Part shown: piece after piece, positions 8,091-16,122 of the stretch
Position numbering within the stretch: the stretch's first letter is position 1
Layout: every line of letters begins with the position of its first letter
DNA from: Bacteroidia bacterium
Lineage (GTDB): Bacteria; Bacteroidota; Bacteroidia; Bacteroidales; Paludibacteraceae
Length of the DNA: 64,000 bases
Direction of reading: 5' to 3'
Assembly: GCA_021152555.1 (NCBI GenBank)
Contig: JAGKVE010000003.1
Location: 18,935 to 82,934, forward strand
Notes under the pieces: model-generated
Database searches by the model: none
The model's input: only the letters and a program-made list of their open reading frames with translations
Told to the model about the DNA's origin: nothing
Translations under genes and position numbers: made by a program

Positions 8091-10040
8091 TTACCACCGC
8101 TTGCCGCGCAAAAGACCGCCAACAAGTGAAATAATCATGTAGAAAGGATAAACAATCTCCAACAGCAGAGCGATGAAGATATGGGTGATGGGAGATTGGT
8201 GATTGGAGATTGGTGACTGCTCCCTCATTTGCCGCCGGCGGATGAGGGAGTATTCTATCGGAAACTTGATGAGTATAACCAACGGGCAAAGCAGCTGAAG
8301 CATATTGGCGGCAGCCACCAATGCGCCGCAACGGATAATATCCTTGTCCGTATATTTGGGCGCCTTGCCTGCCCATCGCATACGCTGGCGCCATAATGCC
8401 CGCCACGTAGGAGCGGGACGCACTATAGCCGTATAGTCCGGTTCGTCAATCACGCCGACCGTATAACCGCGGCGTTTGACGGCTTCCATCAGAAACATAT
8501 CATCGCCGCTCGGAATCTCAGGATGCAGCTCCCCCTCGCATTCCAGCCATACCTCTCTCCGGATAATCAGGTTCGCTCCCGAACACATTACCGCCCTGCC
8601 GGCTTTCGCCGTGCGCATGGTCAGTTCCTGTATGGCGGCATATTCGGCAATCTGGAGAAGAGAGCCTACCCCGTCCCTCCCTGCAGGGAGGGAGGACTCC
8701 ATCATGAGTGGAAGAATATAGAGGTCGGCTGAGTGTTCCTTCCCGTTAGGGAAGGTTAGGTTAGGCTTTTTTGCAGCCGGCGGCCAAACAACATCGTCAT
8801 CGTGCAGCCAGACGTATTCCGTTTGGGCGGCACGGATGAGTTTGGATAAGGCATGCTTCTTGCCCAGATTGTCATCATTTATGCCCTTTCGGGGGGTAAT
8901 ATGGGAAACAGACCCATCTATGACGTCCGTAATGGTAACGAGATGGGAACGTAAATGACCGCTGATTGACTGCCATTGTTCCACAAACTGAGGGTAGCTC
9001 TTGGAGACGCATTGTTGTTCGTCAATAGAGACCGGAAAATCCGCTGCCATCAGCGCCATCGCCATGCGGTGGTCGTTGCGCACTTCGTGGAGGCGGACCG
9101 CCTCTATGCGGTCGGATTCCTTGAAACGCAGGCGGTCGGTGCCCGTGGCATTGAGTTCAATCGATAATTTTTCGCACGTAAGTGCCACTGCCGGATATAA
9201 ATCCGGGCAGTTCGAAAAATCGATTGAGACCGCGTTGCTGTATGACTGCGTTGCTGCAAGACCGCTTCGCTGCAAGACCGCTTCGCTGTAAGACCTAATT
9301 ACTGCGCCTTCTTCTACAAACTCCGTCTTTACACCAAAATATCCGGCATAGATGTCGGCAACGATGCGGTCGCCTTGCAGACTATCGGGTCGGAGCCCCT
9401 CCAGCAGCAATTCGCCGCCGTGGATAGCTACGTACTCATACCAGAACGCTGCAGAAGACCAATCGGCTTCCAGCAGACCGGCTATGCCTGTAGGACCGCG
9501 TTGCTGTAAGACCGTTTCACTGTAAGACTGCTCGCGAAGCTCGCTGTAAGATTCCCTCATGCGGCGGGAGAGAGTGATATAGGGCGATTCATTTTCAGCG
9601 ACGGGAATGTTTTCGCCATGGAGGATGCGGGCGGAGGTAGTCTGGGTAGTCGGTTTACCGTCCCGCTCCAGCAGTCGCGGGTCGCCGGTAAGCGTGATGG
9701 GTGCGCCGGGATAGCATTCGGCAATGTGGATCTGGAGAAAACGGAGAGCGGTGCCGCAGTTTTTGAGGTTAAGAGAAAGGGCCTCACCCCCTCCCTCCCC
9801 TGAAGGGAAGGGGGAAATACGTTTGTCGGGAGTGCCGAAAGTGTCTCTTATTTGTTGTAAGGCATCATGAAGAACGATGATATCGTCCGGCATATCCGCA
9901 GAGACCCTCATGAGAGGGTCCCCGTGGATAGCCTGCAACAACAGTATTCTGTTGGCTATGGATTTTGATATAGGAAGAGATATCTCCAAATCACAATTTA
10001 TAATGTACAATTCACAAAGGGCCTGAAAAGTTCGGTACAA
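8091..10040 (-). CDS. EPSP synthase fused to a truncated family 2 glycosyltransferase
   Basis: One 649-residue frame. Residues about 15-355 are 3-phosphoshikimate 1-carboxyvinyltransferase (AroA, shikimate pathway): LPISKSIANR (K26, R31), NCGTALRFL, LEADWSSAAFWYE, NCPDLYP (D280), FKESDR (E308), NDHRMAM and SKSYPQF (K347). Residues about 362-649 are a membrane glycosyltransferase 2: HDDDV (DxD), SGDDMFL, RQRMRW and a C-terminal hydrophobic segment. The usual N-terminal strand of the glycosyltransferase (SVI..HNE) is missing. The AroA part also lacks about 45 residues between its ESDR and DHRM motifs. Several palindromic or repeated DNA insertions are translated inside it (see repeats). The start is uncertain: TTG 10040, or TTG 10010 nearer the AroA N-terminus. 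Whether both halves work is unknown; an aroA whose stop was lost by deletion is the simplest origin. Confidence 0.75.
   Translation of the reverse strand: MYRTFQALCELYIINCDLEISLPISKSIANRILLLQAIHGDPLMRVSADMPDDIIVLHDALQQIRDTFGTPDKRISPFPSGEGGGEALSLNLKNCGTALRFLQIHIAECYPGAPITLTGDPRLLERDGKPTTQTTSARILHGENIPVAENESPYITLSRRMRESYSELREQSYSETVLQQRGPTGIAGLLEADWSSAAFWYEYVAIHGGELLLEGLRPDSLQGDRIVADIYAGYFGVKTEFVEEGAVIRSYSEAVLQRSGLAATQSYSNAVSIDFSNCPDLYPAVALTCEKLSIELNATGTDRLRFKESDRIEAVRLHEVRNDHRMAMALMAADFPVSIDEQQCVSKSYPQFVEQWQSISGHLRSHLVTITDVIDGSVSHITPRKGINDDNLGKKHALSKLIRAAQTEYVWLHDDDVVWPPAAKKPNLTFPNGKEHSADLYILPLMMESSLPAGRDGVGSLLQIAEYAAIQELTMRTAKAGRAVMCSGANLIIRREVWLECEGELHPEIPSGDDMFLMEAVKRRGYTVGVIDEPDYTAIVRPAPTWRALWRQRMRWAGKAPKYTDKDIIRCGALVAAANMLQLLCPLVILIKFPIEYSLIRRRQMREQSPISNHQSPITHIFIALLLEIVYPFYMIISLVGGLLRGKRW
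8184..8250. repeat. 7-bp tandem repeat and hairpin inside the fusion gene
   Basis: Five 7-bp units (GGTGATG, GGAGATT, GGTGATT, GGAGATT, GGTGACT) fill 8184-8218. A hairpin follows at 8220-8250, with arms CTCCCTCAT and ATGAGGGAG around CCGCCGGCGG. Both are translated on the minus strand (RRRQMREQSPISNHQSPITH). Confidence 0.85.
8674..8693. repeat. Perfect 20-bp palindrome inside coding sequence
   Basis: TCCCTCCCTGCAGGGAGGGA is fully self-complementary and is read as SSLPAGRDG in the glycosyltransferase part. Related palindromes lie at 8738-8755, 9788-9814, 33628-33646 and 33713-33726. Confidence 0.9.
8738..8755. repeat. Palindrome inside coding sequence
   Basis: CCTTCCC, loop GTTA, GGGAAGG. 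It is read as LTFPNGKE on the minus strand and has the same style as the palindrome at 8674. Confidence 0.8.
9230..9296. repeat. SYSEAVLQ-coding repeat, copy 1
   Basis: Near-repeats of GACCGCTTCGCTG(C/T)AA follow each other here. On the minus strand they encode SYSEAVLQRSGLAATQSYSN within the EPSP synthase part. A second cluster is at 9494-9551. Confidence 0.8.
9494..9551. repeat. SYSETVLQ-coding repeat, copy 2
   Basis: This is the same unit as at 9230, read as SYSELREQSYSETVLQQRG. A single related stretch (GACCGCTTTGCTG) also lies at about 21457, at the start of the permease gene. Confidence 0.8.
9788..9814. repeat. Imperfect palindrome inside coding sequence
   Basis: A C-rich arm (CCCTCCCTCCCCT) faces a G-rich arm (AGGGAAGGGGG). 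It is read as SPFPSGEGGGE, between two AroA core segments. Confidence 0.75.
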
Positions 10041-10104
10041 GGTTTTAAAATCCGTACGGACTTTTTAACTTTGTATAAAACTCACCAGGGCGCTTTGTTA
10101 ATTG

Positions 10105-12180
10105 TTAATTGATGTCCGGCAGCGGACTGTAGTCGCGGCTGTAGCGGAGATTCTGGTCCACAAAACTCTCGGTAAAACTGATTTTTACGTCAGTGATGTT
10201 GCCTTCGGCATCATGTACTGCCGTATAAACAGGATTGACGAAACCTTTGTACGGCGCGAGGTTGAGTTTCTTGTAGCGTGCCAGAATCTCTTTGTGCAGT
10301 TCGGGATTAACCTTCACGGCGTACTTCTCCACCATCTCTTTAGCCGCCTCATAATCGCCTTCGGAAGTGATGCGCTGTATTTCTGCAAGTAGTTCGCCAT
10401 ACAGTCTGCGCAGCCCCTCGTAATCATTGATTTTGAAGTAGTGTTTTACCTCGCAAGGCACGTCATGGCTGTTTTTTCCTTTGGCTTCAAGCTTATCAAT
10501 AATCTCCACCTCTCTGTTCGTTGCATGGTCATAAATCCATCCTGCGATGAGCTGTCGGTTGCGCATATGCGCCTCTTCAATGTCCTTCCCCGGCTCGATA
10601 CGCACGAGTTGGGTCATCAGGCCGTTCATCATCTGCTGGTAATAGCCGGCTTTATACGCCTCATTATCAGGCATCAGGCCTAACTCCACCAGTTTCGGGT
10701 CCGCCAGATAATACATGGCAAAGAGGTCAGCGCGCGCTTCCTCAATCGTAGAGCCGTGTTCCTTGAGCGCGTCCTTGGTCACGCCGGGCATGAGTTTGCC
10801 TGAGCCATGGCCGACGCACTCGTGCAAATCCGTATGCAGGTCGCCGCAAACGGAACCGTATTTCTCATACAATGCGCGGGTCTCATCGTCAATCATGAAT
10901 TCTTCATTGAAGCCGTTCCCCTTTGCCGCTTCGTTGTAGGCGTGTACGATATTGTCAATGGTCACGGATTTGGAGCCGTACTCTTTGCGCACCCAGTTGG
11001 CGTTGGGCAGGTTGATGCCGATAGGCGTAGAGGGATAACAAGCACCGGCAAGAACAGCAGCTGTGATCACTTTGGCAGAGACACCTTTGACCTCTTCTTT
11101 CTTGTATTTTTGGTCAGTGGTCGAGTGGTCCTCAAACCACTGCGCATTCGCCGATATAATCTGCGTGCGTTTGGTAGCCGCAAGGTCCTTGAAGTTGACC
11201 ATCGACTCCCATGTGCCGGTAATGCCGAGCGGGTCGGAGTAGGTCTCCGTGAACCCGTTGACGTAATCGACACGGCTGTCCAAATCGCGCACCCACGCGA
11301 TACAATATTCATTGAATGTCTTGAGATCGCCGGTCTCGTTGAATGCAATCATCTTCTCGATGACCAGTTTCTGTTGGTCGTTCTCGGCATATTTGAGTGC
11401 TTCGCGGAGCCAGTAAACGATATGCTCCAACGCCTCGCCGTACAGCCCTCCTACCTTATAGACGCGCTCTACTAATTGAGAATTGAGAATTGAGAATTGA
11501 GAATTATCTGCTTTAACCAATTGCGAGTTCAGGCCAATCCAGAGAGGCTCTGCGCTATTGTCCTTGTGTGCCGCATACCATTCTTCCGCCTCCGCCTGTG
11601 TCACACCCTCGCCGTAGTAGTTGCCGGCAGAGTTGAGCACGAGATCCACGCCGTCCTGCTGTGTCGTGCGCTTGGGCATAACCGCCGGGTCGAACATGAC
11701 GGGCAGAATAGCAGGGTCATACTTCACTCCTGCTTCTTCACAAGCGGCAACGAACCATTCCTGACTGAAGTCGGGAAGGAACTTGTCTTCGCTGTAATGA
11801 TGGTGAATGCCGTTGGAGAACCATACGCGTTTGAGGTAACGCTCGAAGAGTAGGAACTCTTCATCGGTGATTGGTAATTGGTCATTGGTGATTTTTTCGT
11901 ACAAAGCCTCGCAAGTACGGCGGATGCGGAGGTTGTAGCGACCGTTCTGGTCATAGAAAATGTCGCGTCCCCAAAGCGCCGCTTCACTCAGACAATAAAC
12001 GAGTTGCTTTTGCTGCAAACTCAGCGAATCGAACTCCGGCACATCGTACCGGAGAATCTCTAAATCATAAAACTTATCCACGTTGTATTGGAAAGAAGAT
12101 TCTTGTTTACTACACGCCGTAAACAAGAGTGACAACGCCGCAAAGGACATGGCCACTGCGTTAAACATGTTCTTTTTCAT
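10105..12180 (-). CDS. Dipeptidyl-peptidase III-type lipoprotein (peptidase M49)
   Basis: A 691-residue zinc metallopeptidase that would remove dipeptides from peptide N-termini. The start at 12180 (MKKNMFNAVAMSFAALSLLFTAC) gives a lipoprotein signal with the lipobox Cys at residue 23; longer starts only add polar residues. The M49 zinc motif is HECVGHGSG (His at about 453 and 458). The second conserved element, EEARADLFAMYYL, follows about 28 residues later and supplies the third ligand. Two short segments, ITNDQLPITDEE and NSQFSILNSQL, are translated 7-bp tandem repeats. The gene stands alone with its own promoter, divergent from the galactokinase stub, and likely acts in the periplasm or on the outer membrane. 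Confidence 0.92.
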   Translation of the reverse strand: MKKNMFNAVAMSFAALSLLFTACSKQESSFQYNVDKFYDLEILRYDVPEFDSLSLQQKQLVYCLSEAALWGRDIFYDQNGRYNLRIRRTCEALYEKITNDQLPITDEEFLLFERYLKRVWFSNGIHHHYSEDKFLPDFSQEWFVAACEEAGVKYDPAILPVMFDPAVMPKRTTQQDGVDLVLNSAGNYYGEGVTQAEAEEWYAAHKDNSAEPLWIGLNSQLVKADNSQFSILNSQLVERVYKVGGLYGEALEHIVYWLREALKYAENDQQKLVIEKMIAFNETGDLKTFNEYCIAWVRDLDSRVDYVNGFTETYSDPLGITGTWESMVNFKDLAATKRTQIISANAQWFEDHSTTDQKYKKEEVKGVSAKVITAAVLAGACYPSTPIGINLPNANWVRKEYGSKSVTIDNIVHAYNEAAKGNGFNEEFMIDDETRALYEKYGSVCGDLHTDLHECVGHGSGKLMPGVTKDALKEHGSTIEEARADLFAMYYLADPKLVELGLMPDNEAYKAGYYQQMMNGLMTQLVRIEPGKDIEEAHMRNRQLIAGWIYDHATNREVEIIDKLEAKGKNSHDVPCEVKHYFKINDYEGLRRLYGELLAEIQRITSEGDYEAAKEMVEKYAVKVNPELHKEILARYKKLNLAPYKGFVNPVYTAVHDAEGNITDVKISFTESFVDQNLRYSRDYSPLPDIN
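11474..11501. repeat. AATTGAG x4 inside the M49 gene
   Basis: Four exact 7-bp units, translated on the minus strand as NSQFSILNSQL. Confidence 0.9.
11866..11893. repeat. GGTNATT x4 inside the M49 gene
   Basis: Four 7-bp units (GGTGATT, GGTAATT, GGTCATT, GGTGATT), translated as ITNDQLPIT. They resemble the units at 8184. Confidence 0.9.
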
Positions 12181-12203
12181 CATTTCTTGTTTATAAACCG
12201 AGT

Positions 12204-12235
12204 GCAAAGGTACGATTAATTTTTGATATATGCAA
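12204..12235 (-). promoter_or_regulatory. Promoter of the M49 peptidase gene
   Basis: On the minus strand, TTG at 12235-12233, 20 bases, then TACCTTTG ending at 12205. Confidence 0.85.
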
Positions 12236-12254
12236 GTAAAAAGTATATATTTTC

Positions 12255-12284
12255 TTGCGCATGTAAAAAAAAGTTGTATCTTTG
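12255..12284 (+). promoter_or_regulatory. Promoter of the galactokinase stub
   Basis: TTG at 12255-12257, 19 bases, TATCTTTG at 12277-12284. It is intact although the gene behind it is not. Confidence 0.8.
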
Positions 12285-12311
12285 CAGTCGATTTTGAAAA
12301 AAATCGATACT

Positions 12312-12590
12312 ATGGACAAACAACAAATTATCTCAGTCTTCAAGGAGAAATTCGGAGCGGAGGAAGGTGTTGTGTACGCCTCTCCAGGCCGTATCAATCT
12401 GATAGGGGAACATACGGACTATAACGGCGGTTTTGTGTTCCATGGTACTGTGCAGCAGGGAATTATGGCAGTTATCTATCCTAATAATACAAATCAAATC
12501 CGCGCAATATCGGCGTTCGGGGAGCGATACGGTCATAAGCCTGTCATCATAGATGTGGTCATTGGCGAGGGCAGCAGGAGAGTTGGATAA
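12312..12590 (+). pseudogene. galK: Galactokinase N-terminal remnant
   Basis: The 92-residue frame starts like galactokinase (MDKQQIISVFKEKFG, then SPGRINLIGEHTDYNGGFVF, the sugar-binding signature of GHMP kinases). It loses similarity after about residue 70 and stops. Full galactokinases are about 380 residues, so the ATP-binding GHMP motif and the C-terminal domain are gone. No further galK sequence is visible before ddl, so this looks like a deletion rather than a point frameshift. A good promoter remains, so a short transcript is likely. It cannot be an active kinase. Confidence 0.8.
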
Positions 12591-12654
12591 CAAGCATCTC
12601 AGCCCCGGCGGAAAGAGCAAGGCGGTATGAAAACGAAAAAAAATGGCGTAAAAT

Positions 12655-12685
12655 TTGCGTACGTCATTTTTTTTTGTTACCTTTG
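12655..12685 (+). promoter_or_regulatory. Promoter of ddl
   Basis: TTG at 12655-12657, 20 bases, TACCTTTG at 12678-12685; the ddl start is at 12711. Confidence 0.85.
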
Positions 12686-12710
12686 CAGCCGATTTTAAAT
12701 TAGGTATAAA

Positions 12711-13709
12711 ATGAAACGTTCGATAGCCATTATCTGCGGCGGAGACAGCAGCGAACACGAAGTGTCATTGCGTTCGGCGGCAGGCATCTATTCATTCATT
12801 GACAAAGCGCGTTACGACGCGACAATTGTAGTGTTTGACGGGAAAGATTGGAAGACCGAAGACGGTTGCCCGATCGACAAGAATGATTTTTCTTTTACGC
12901 GCGAGGGCGCGAAGTACACGTTTGATTTTGCGTACATTACGATTCATGGCACGCCGGGTGAGAACGGAATCCTGCAGGGCTATTTGGATATGATTGGTCT
13001 TCCGTATTCCTGTTGCGGTGTGCTGGCTGCCGCCCTGACATTCAACAAATACGCCTGCAATCATTATTTGAGTTATTTCGGTTTCCATATTGCAAAGAGC
13101 ATGATGCTCCGTGCCGGTCAGAAATGGCCGAATGCAGAGAATATAGCGGATACGTTAGGTCTGCCGTGTTTCATCAAGAGCAACGTGGGCGGCTCAAGTT
13201 TCGGCTGTACGAAAGTGAAGAGTGTAGAGGATGTTCATCCTGCGATAGAGCGTGCTTTCAAAGAAGGCAATGAGGTAATCTGCGAGTCGTACATGAAGGG
13301 GACAGAGGTGACATGCGGCGTGTATAAGACAAAAGACAAAGCGGTTGCATTCCCGATTACCGAGGTGGTGACGAAGAATGAGTTCTTCGACTATGATGCC
13401 AAATATCGCGGTCAGGTGGATGAGATTACCCCCGCCCGTATTCCGAACGCTTTGCGTGATAAGATCCAGGCCGAGACCCTTCGTATCTATGATATCCTTG
13501 GGGCGCAAGGTATTATACGCGTCGATTGGATTATTACCTATGACGAACAGGGTAACGTAGCCGGTGACGGCCAGATCAACCTTTTGGAGGTTAATACGAC
13601 GCCGGGCATGACTCCTACAAGTTTCATCCCGCAGCAAGTGCGCGCAGCAGGATTGGAGATGAAAGACGTGCTGACGGACATTATAGAGGACCATTTCGTT
13701 GAAAAATAA
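12711..13709 (+). CDS. ddl: D-alanine--D-alanine ligase
   Basis: A 332-residue ATP-grasp enzyme that joins two D-alanines for peptidoglycan synthesis in the cytoplasm. The N-terminus has CGGDSSEHEVSLRSA, the family's first signature. The central region has IHGTPGENGILQGYLD and LPCFIKSNVGGSSFG (ATP-binding). The C-terminus has LLEVNTTPGMT, which binds magnesium and D-Ala. Length is normal. It has its own promoter and is followed after 18 bases by the polyprenyl synthase gene, a pairing that may link two precursor steps of the cell envelope. Confidence 0.95.
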   Translation: MKRSIAIICGGDSSEHEVSLRSAAGIYSFIDKARYDATIVVFDGKDWKTEDGCPIDKNDFSFTREGAKYTFDFAYITIHGTPGENGILQGYLDMIGLPYSCCGVLAAALTFNKYACNHYLSYFGFHIAKSMMLRAGQKWPNAENIADTLGLPCFIKSNVGGSSFGCTKVKSVEDVHPAIERAFKEGNEVICESYMKGTEVTCGVYKTKDKAVAFPITEVVTKNEFFDYDAKYRGQVDEITPARIPNALRDKIQAETLRIYDILGAQGIIRVDWIITYDEQGNVAGDGQINLLEVNTTPGMTPTSFIPQQVRAAGLEMKDVLTDIIEDHFVEK

Positions 13710-13727
13710 AAACTGAGAATTTGATTT

Positions 13728-14714
13728 ATGACAGATATAAACAAGGTGATAGAGAGTCTGGACTGGCAGCGTGAGCCGTACGGACTATACGAACCGATAG
13801 CGTACACACTGGCATCCGGCGGGAAACGTATCCGCCCGACACTCGCCCTGACCGCGGCGGAGGTGATAGTGAACGGAGGTTTGATAAACGGTTCCGCCAT
13901 TGACGACGTGCTGCCTGCCGCACTGGCATTGGAGGTCTTTCATAACTTTACATTGCTTCACGATGATGTGATGGACCGCGCGGAAGTGCGTCGCGGCCGT
14001 CCAACGGTTCACGTCAAATGGAATGACAACACCGCCATTCTCTCGGGCGACCAGATGTTGATAGAAGCCTACAAACTATTAGCGCAAATACCGGGCGACA
14101 AAGTACAAAGGACATTGATGATGTTCAATGAGATGGCAACAGGTATCTGCGAGGGGCAGCAATTAGACATGGAGTTCGAGCATATGAGCCATGTGGGCAT
14201 AGACGACTACATGCGTATGATTGAGAAAAAAACCTCTGTGCTTCTGGCGTACGCGATGAAAATCGGCGGATATATAGCAGGTGCCACTCCTGCCCAGCAA
14301 GAGGCGCTATACGAATACGGTCTGCATATCGGTCTGGCCTTTCAGATACAAGATGATATTTTAGATGTATATGGTGACCCGAAGACATTCGGAAAGGCCA
14401 TAGGCGGAGATATATGCTGTAACAAAAAGACCTTCCTGCTCCTTACCGCAATGGAGAACGCCGACCCGGAGAGCAAGGCGGAATTGCTTCAGTGGATGAT
14501 GCAGGATGTGCAAAACGACGAAGCGCAGGGCTCCAAGGAGAAAATAGAAGGCGTGACAACTATCTATGACCGGTTAGGCGTCCGCGCCATCGGCGAAACA
14601 GTGATAGAAGAGCATACGTCCATTGCATTGTCACAGTTAGACAAACTGCCTCAGAACGATGCAACGATGCGATTGAGAGAACTCGCAGAGAAACTTGTAA
14701 CCAGAAAATCATAA
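13728..14714 (+). CDS. Polyprenyl diphosphate synthase
   Basis: A 328-residue all-helical trans-isoprenyl diphosphate synthase. It has the first aspartate-rich motif DDVMD (residues 79-83, followed by RRGRPTVH) and the second, QIQDDILDVYG, with GKAIGGDI after it, as in farnesyl, geranylgeranyl or octaprenyl synthases. The chain length of the product cannot be read with confidence from the sequence. In this setting it probably supplies quinone side chains or lipid-carrier precursors. It sits 18 bases after ddl and 6 bases before the next gene, which indicates an operon. Confidence 0.9.
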   Translation: MTDINKVIESLDWQREPYGLYEPIAYTLASGGKRIRPTLALTAAEVIVNGGLINGSAIDDVLPAALALEVFHNFTLLHDDVMDRAEVRRGRPTVHVKWNDNTAILSGDQMLIEAYKLLAQIPGDKVQRTLMMFNEMATGICEGQQLDMEFEHMSHVGIDDYMRMIEKKTSVLLAYAMKIGGYIAGATPAQQEALYEYGLHIGLAFQIQDDILDVYGDPKTFGKAIGGDICCNKKTFLLLTAMENADPESKAELLQWMMQDVQNDEAQGSKEKIEGVTTIYDRLGVRAIGETVIEEHTSIALSQLDKLPQNDATMRLRELAEKLVTRKS

Positions 14715-14720
14715 ACAACC

Positions 14721-15476
14721 ATGCCGTACAGACGATTACCGAACACCGATCTTGCCCGTTTGCACGCATTGCAGAGCGCTATCCAGCAAGCTCAACAAGC
14801 GGATTATACCGAGCAGGTTATCCCGTACAAGACGCTGAGTGAAGCACAACGATTCCTTGTGCAGTTCGAGAACACGGTAATGCAGTCGAAAGACAACTAC
14901 ACCTCGACTGTAAACGCGAATAAACAGTACCGTCATATTGTCCAGAATGCGCGGATGTACATCTCGCATTTTATTCAGGTATTCAATCTTGCCGTTATCC
15001 GCGGCGAAATCAAAAAAGAGCAGAAACTGCTATACGGTCTCGACCCGCATCAGCATGTAGTACCCGACTTGTCCACAGACGAGTACCTGTTGGAATGGGG
15101 CAAGAAAATCATTGAGGGCGAGCAGAAGCGAATGGCCAACGGCGGTTTCCCGATTTACAATCCCGCCATTAACAAAGTGAAAGTACACTATGACATTTTC
15201 TGCGAGCACCAACGCCAGCATGAGTTCCATGTCCAGAACACCGAGCGTGTCCATGGCGACCTGGAACCCTTGCGCGTTCAAGCTGACGAGTTGATTCTGA
15301 CGATATGGAATCTGGTAGAGAACTACTATAAAGATTTGCTGCCTTATGCGAAGATGATGAAATGCCAGCTGTACGGCGTTATCTACTATTACCGCAAAGG
15401 CGAAAGAAAACTCTCAGCCGAGAGCGACCGGGAGTTACAACGTATCCGTGACAGCCAACCGACTATCCAATGGTGA
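14721..15476 (+). CDS. Conserved hypothetical protein
   Basis: A 251-residue soluble protein with no signal peptide or membrane segment. It is rich in Gln, Tyr and His and mostly helical (for example NKQYRHIVQNARMYISHFI and the following VFNLAVIRGEIKKEQK). I do not recognise the family and see no catalytic motif. It follows the polyprenyl synthase by 6 bases and its 3' end overlaps that of the convergent 5-formyl-THF cyclo-ligase gene by 14 bases. Its regular base composition argues for a genuine core gene. Confidence 0.7.
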   Translation: MPYRRLPNTDLARLHALQSAIQQAQQADYTEQVIPYKTLSEAQRFLVQFENTVMQSKDNYTSTVNANKQYRHIVQNARMYISHFIQVFNLAVIRGEIKKEQKLLYGLDPHQHVVPDLSTDEYLLEWGKKIIEGEQKRMANGGFPIYNPAINKVKVHYDIFCEHQRQHEFHVQNTERVHGDLEPLRVQADELILTIWNLVENYYKDLLPYAKMMKCQLYGVIYYYRKGERKLSAESDRELQRIRDSQPTIQW

Positions 15477-16062
15477 AATGAGGCGTGACAACACGGTTCA
15501 CCCTCTTATCCCGCCACGTATGTGGCACACGATCTTTGAGTTGAAAATCATAGCACACTCCTATCTGCGTAGCATGCAGGTGTTTGGCCAGGAAACGGTC
15601 GTAGTAGCCTCCGCCGCGTCCTATGCGATGGCAGTGATGGTCAAACGCGACTCCGGGGACCAGAATGAGGTCTATTGTCCCGTGAAAAGTATCAGTCTGC
15701 GGTTCCGGCACTCCGAGCCTCCCCTTCCTCATCATCTCCTCGCCGTCATAAGGACGTACTTCTATTGAGTGGCGGTGCGTGACAGGGAAGAGGAATGTTT
15801 TTTGACCCTCATATTTGGTCAATAACGGACGGAGATCGACCTCGTTATGAATCGGGTAATAGAGCATTATCGTCTTCGCCTCGCGGAAAGCGGACATCTG
15901 CTCCAACTGGTCCATAATAAGTTTGGAGGATTTGGCAATCTGCTCGGGCGACAAGAGACGGCGTTGCTGCTCAATAATCCCTCTGAGCGCAGCCTGCTCC
16001 TTACGGGCAGCCACCCATGGAAGTGCCATTTTGAGGTCATATAACTGTGCTTCAAACAACAT
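15463..16062 (-). CDS. 5-formyltetrahydrofolate cyclo-ligase
   Basis: About 200 residues. The enzyme uses ATP to turn 5-formyl-THF into 5,10-methenyl-THF in the cytoplasmic folate cycle. The N-terminal ARKEQAALRGIIEQQRRLLS matches the usual substrate-binding helix. The C-terminal LILVPGVAFDHHCHRIGRGG and GYYDRFL form the ATP-binding signature. The start is either ATG 16062 or ATG 16029 (MALPWVAARKEQ); both lie just downstream of the promoter, while the longer frame would begin upstream of it. It overlaps the convergent gene at 14721 tail to tail and is transcribed away from the gene at 16115. Confidence 0.9.
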   Translation of the reverse strand: MLFEAQLYDLKMALPWVAARKEQAALRGIIEQQRRLLSPEQIAKSSKLIMDQLEQMSAFREAKTIMLYYPIHNEVDLRPLLTKYEGQKTFLFPVTHRHSIEVRPYDGEEMMRKGRLGVPEPQTDTFHGTIDLILVPGVAFDHHCHRIGRGGGYYDRFLAKHLHATQIGVCYDFQLKDRVPHTWRDKRVNRVVTPHFTIG

Positions 16063-16077
16063 AACAAAATAGTGTTT

Positions 16078-16122
16078 TACCTTTGCGGCTGCAAAGGTAC
16101 GAAAAAAAAACGAAATGCGCAA
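16078..16122. promoter_or_regulatory. Divergent promoter with palindromic -7 boxes
   Basis: TACCTTTGC (16078-16086), GGCT, GCAAAGGTA (16091-16099) form an inverted repeat that holds a -7 box for each direction. The minus-strand promoter is complete (TTG at 16122-16120, 20 bases, TACCTTTG). The plus-strand one lacks a clear TTG. The minus -33 box lies inside the first codons of the plus-strand gene. Confidence 0.75.

Noticed and set aside
7923..8134. Open frame on the plus strand across the repeat-rich gap after the barrel gene
   Set aside because: It is formed by ATTCTGG repeats and the antisense of the glycosyltransferase 3' end; no start or domain supports it.
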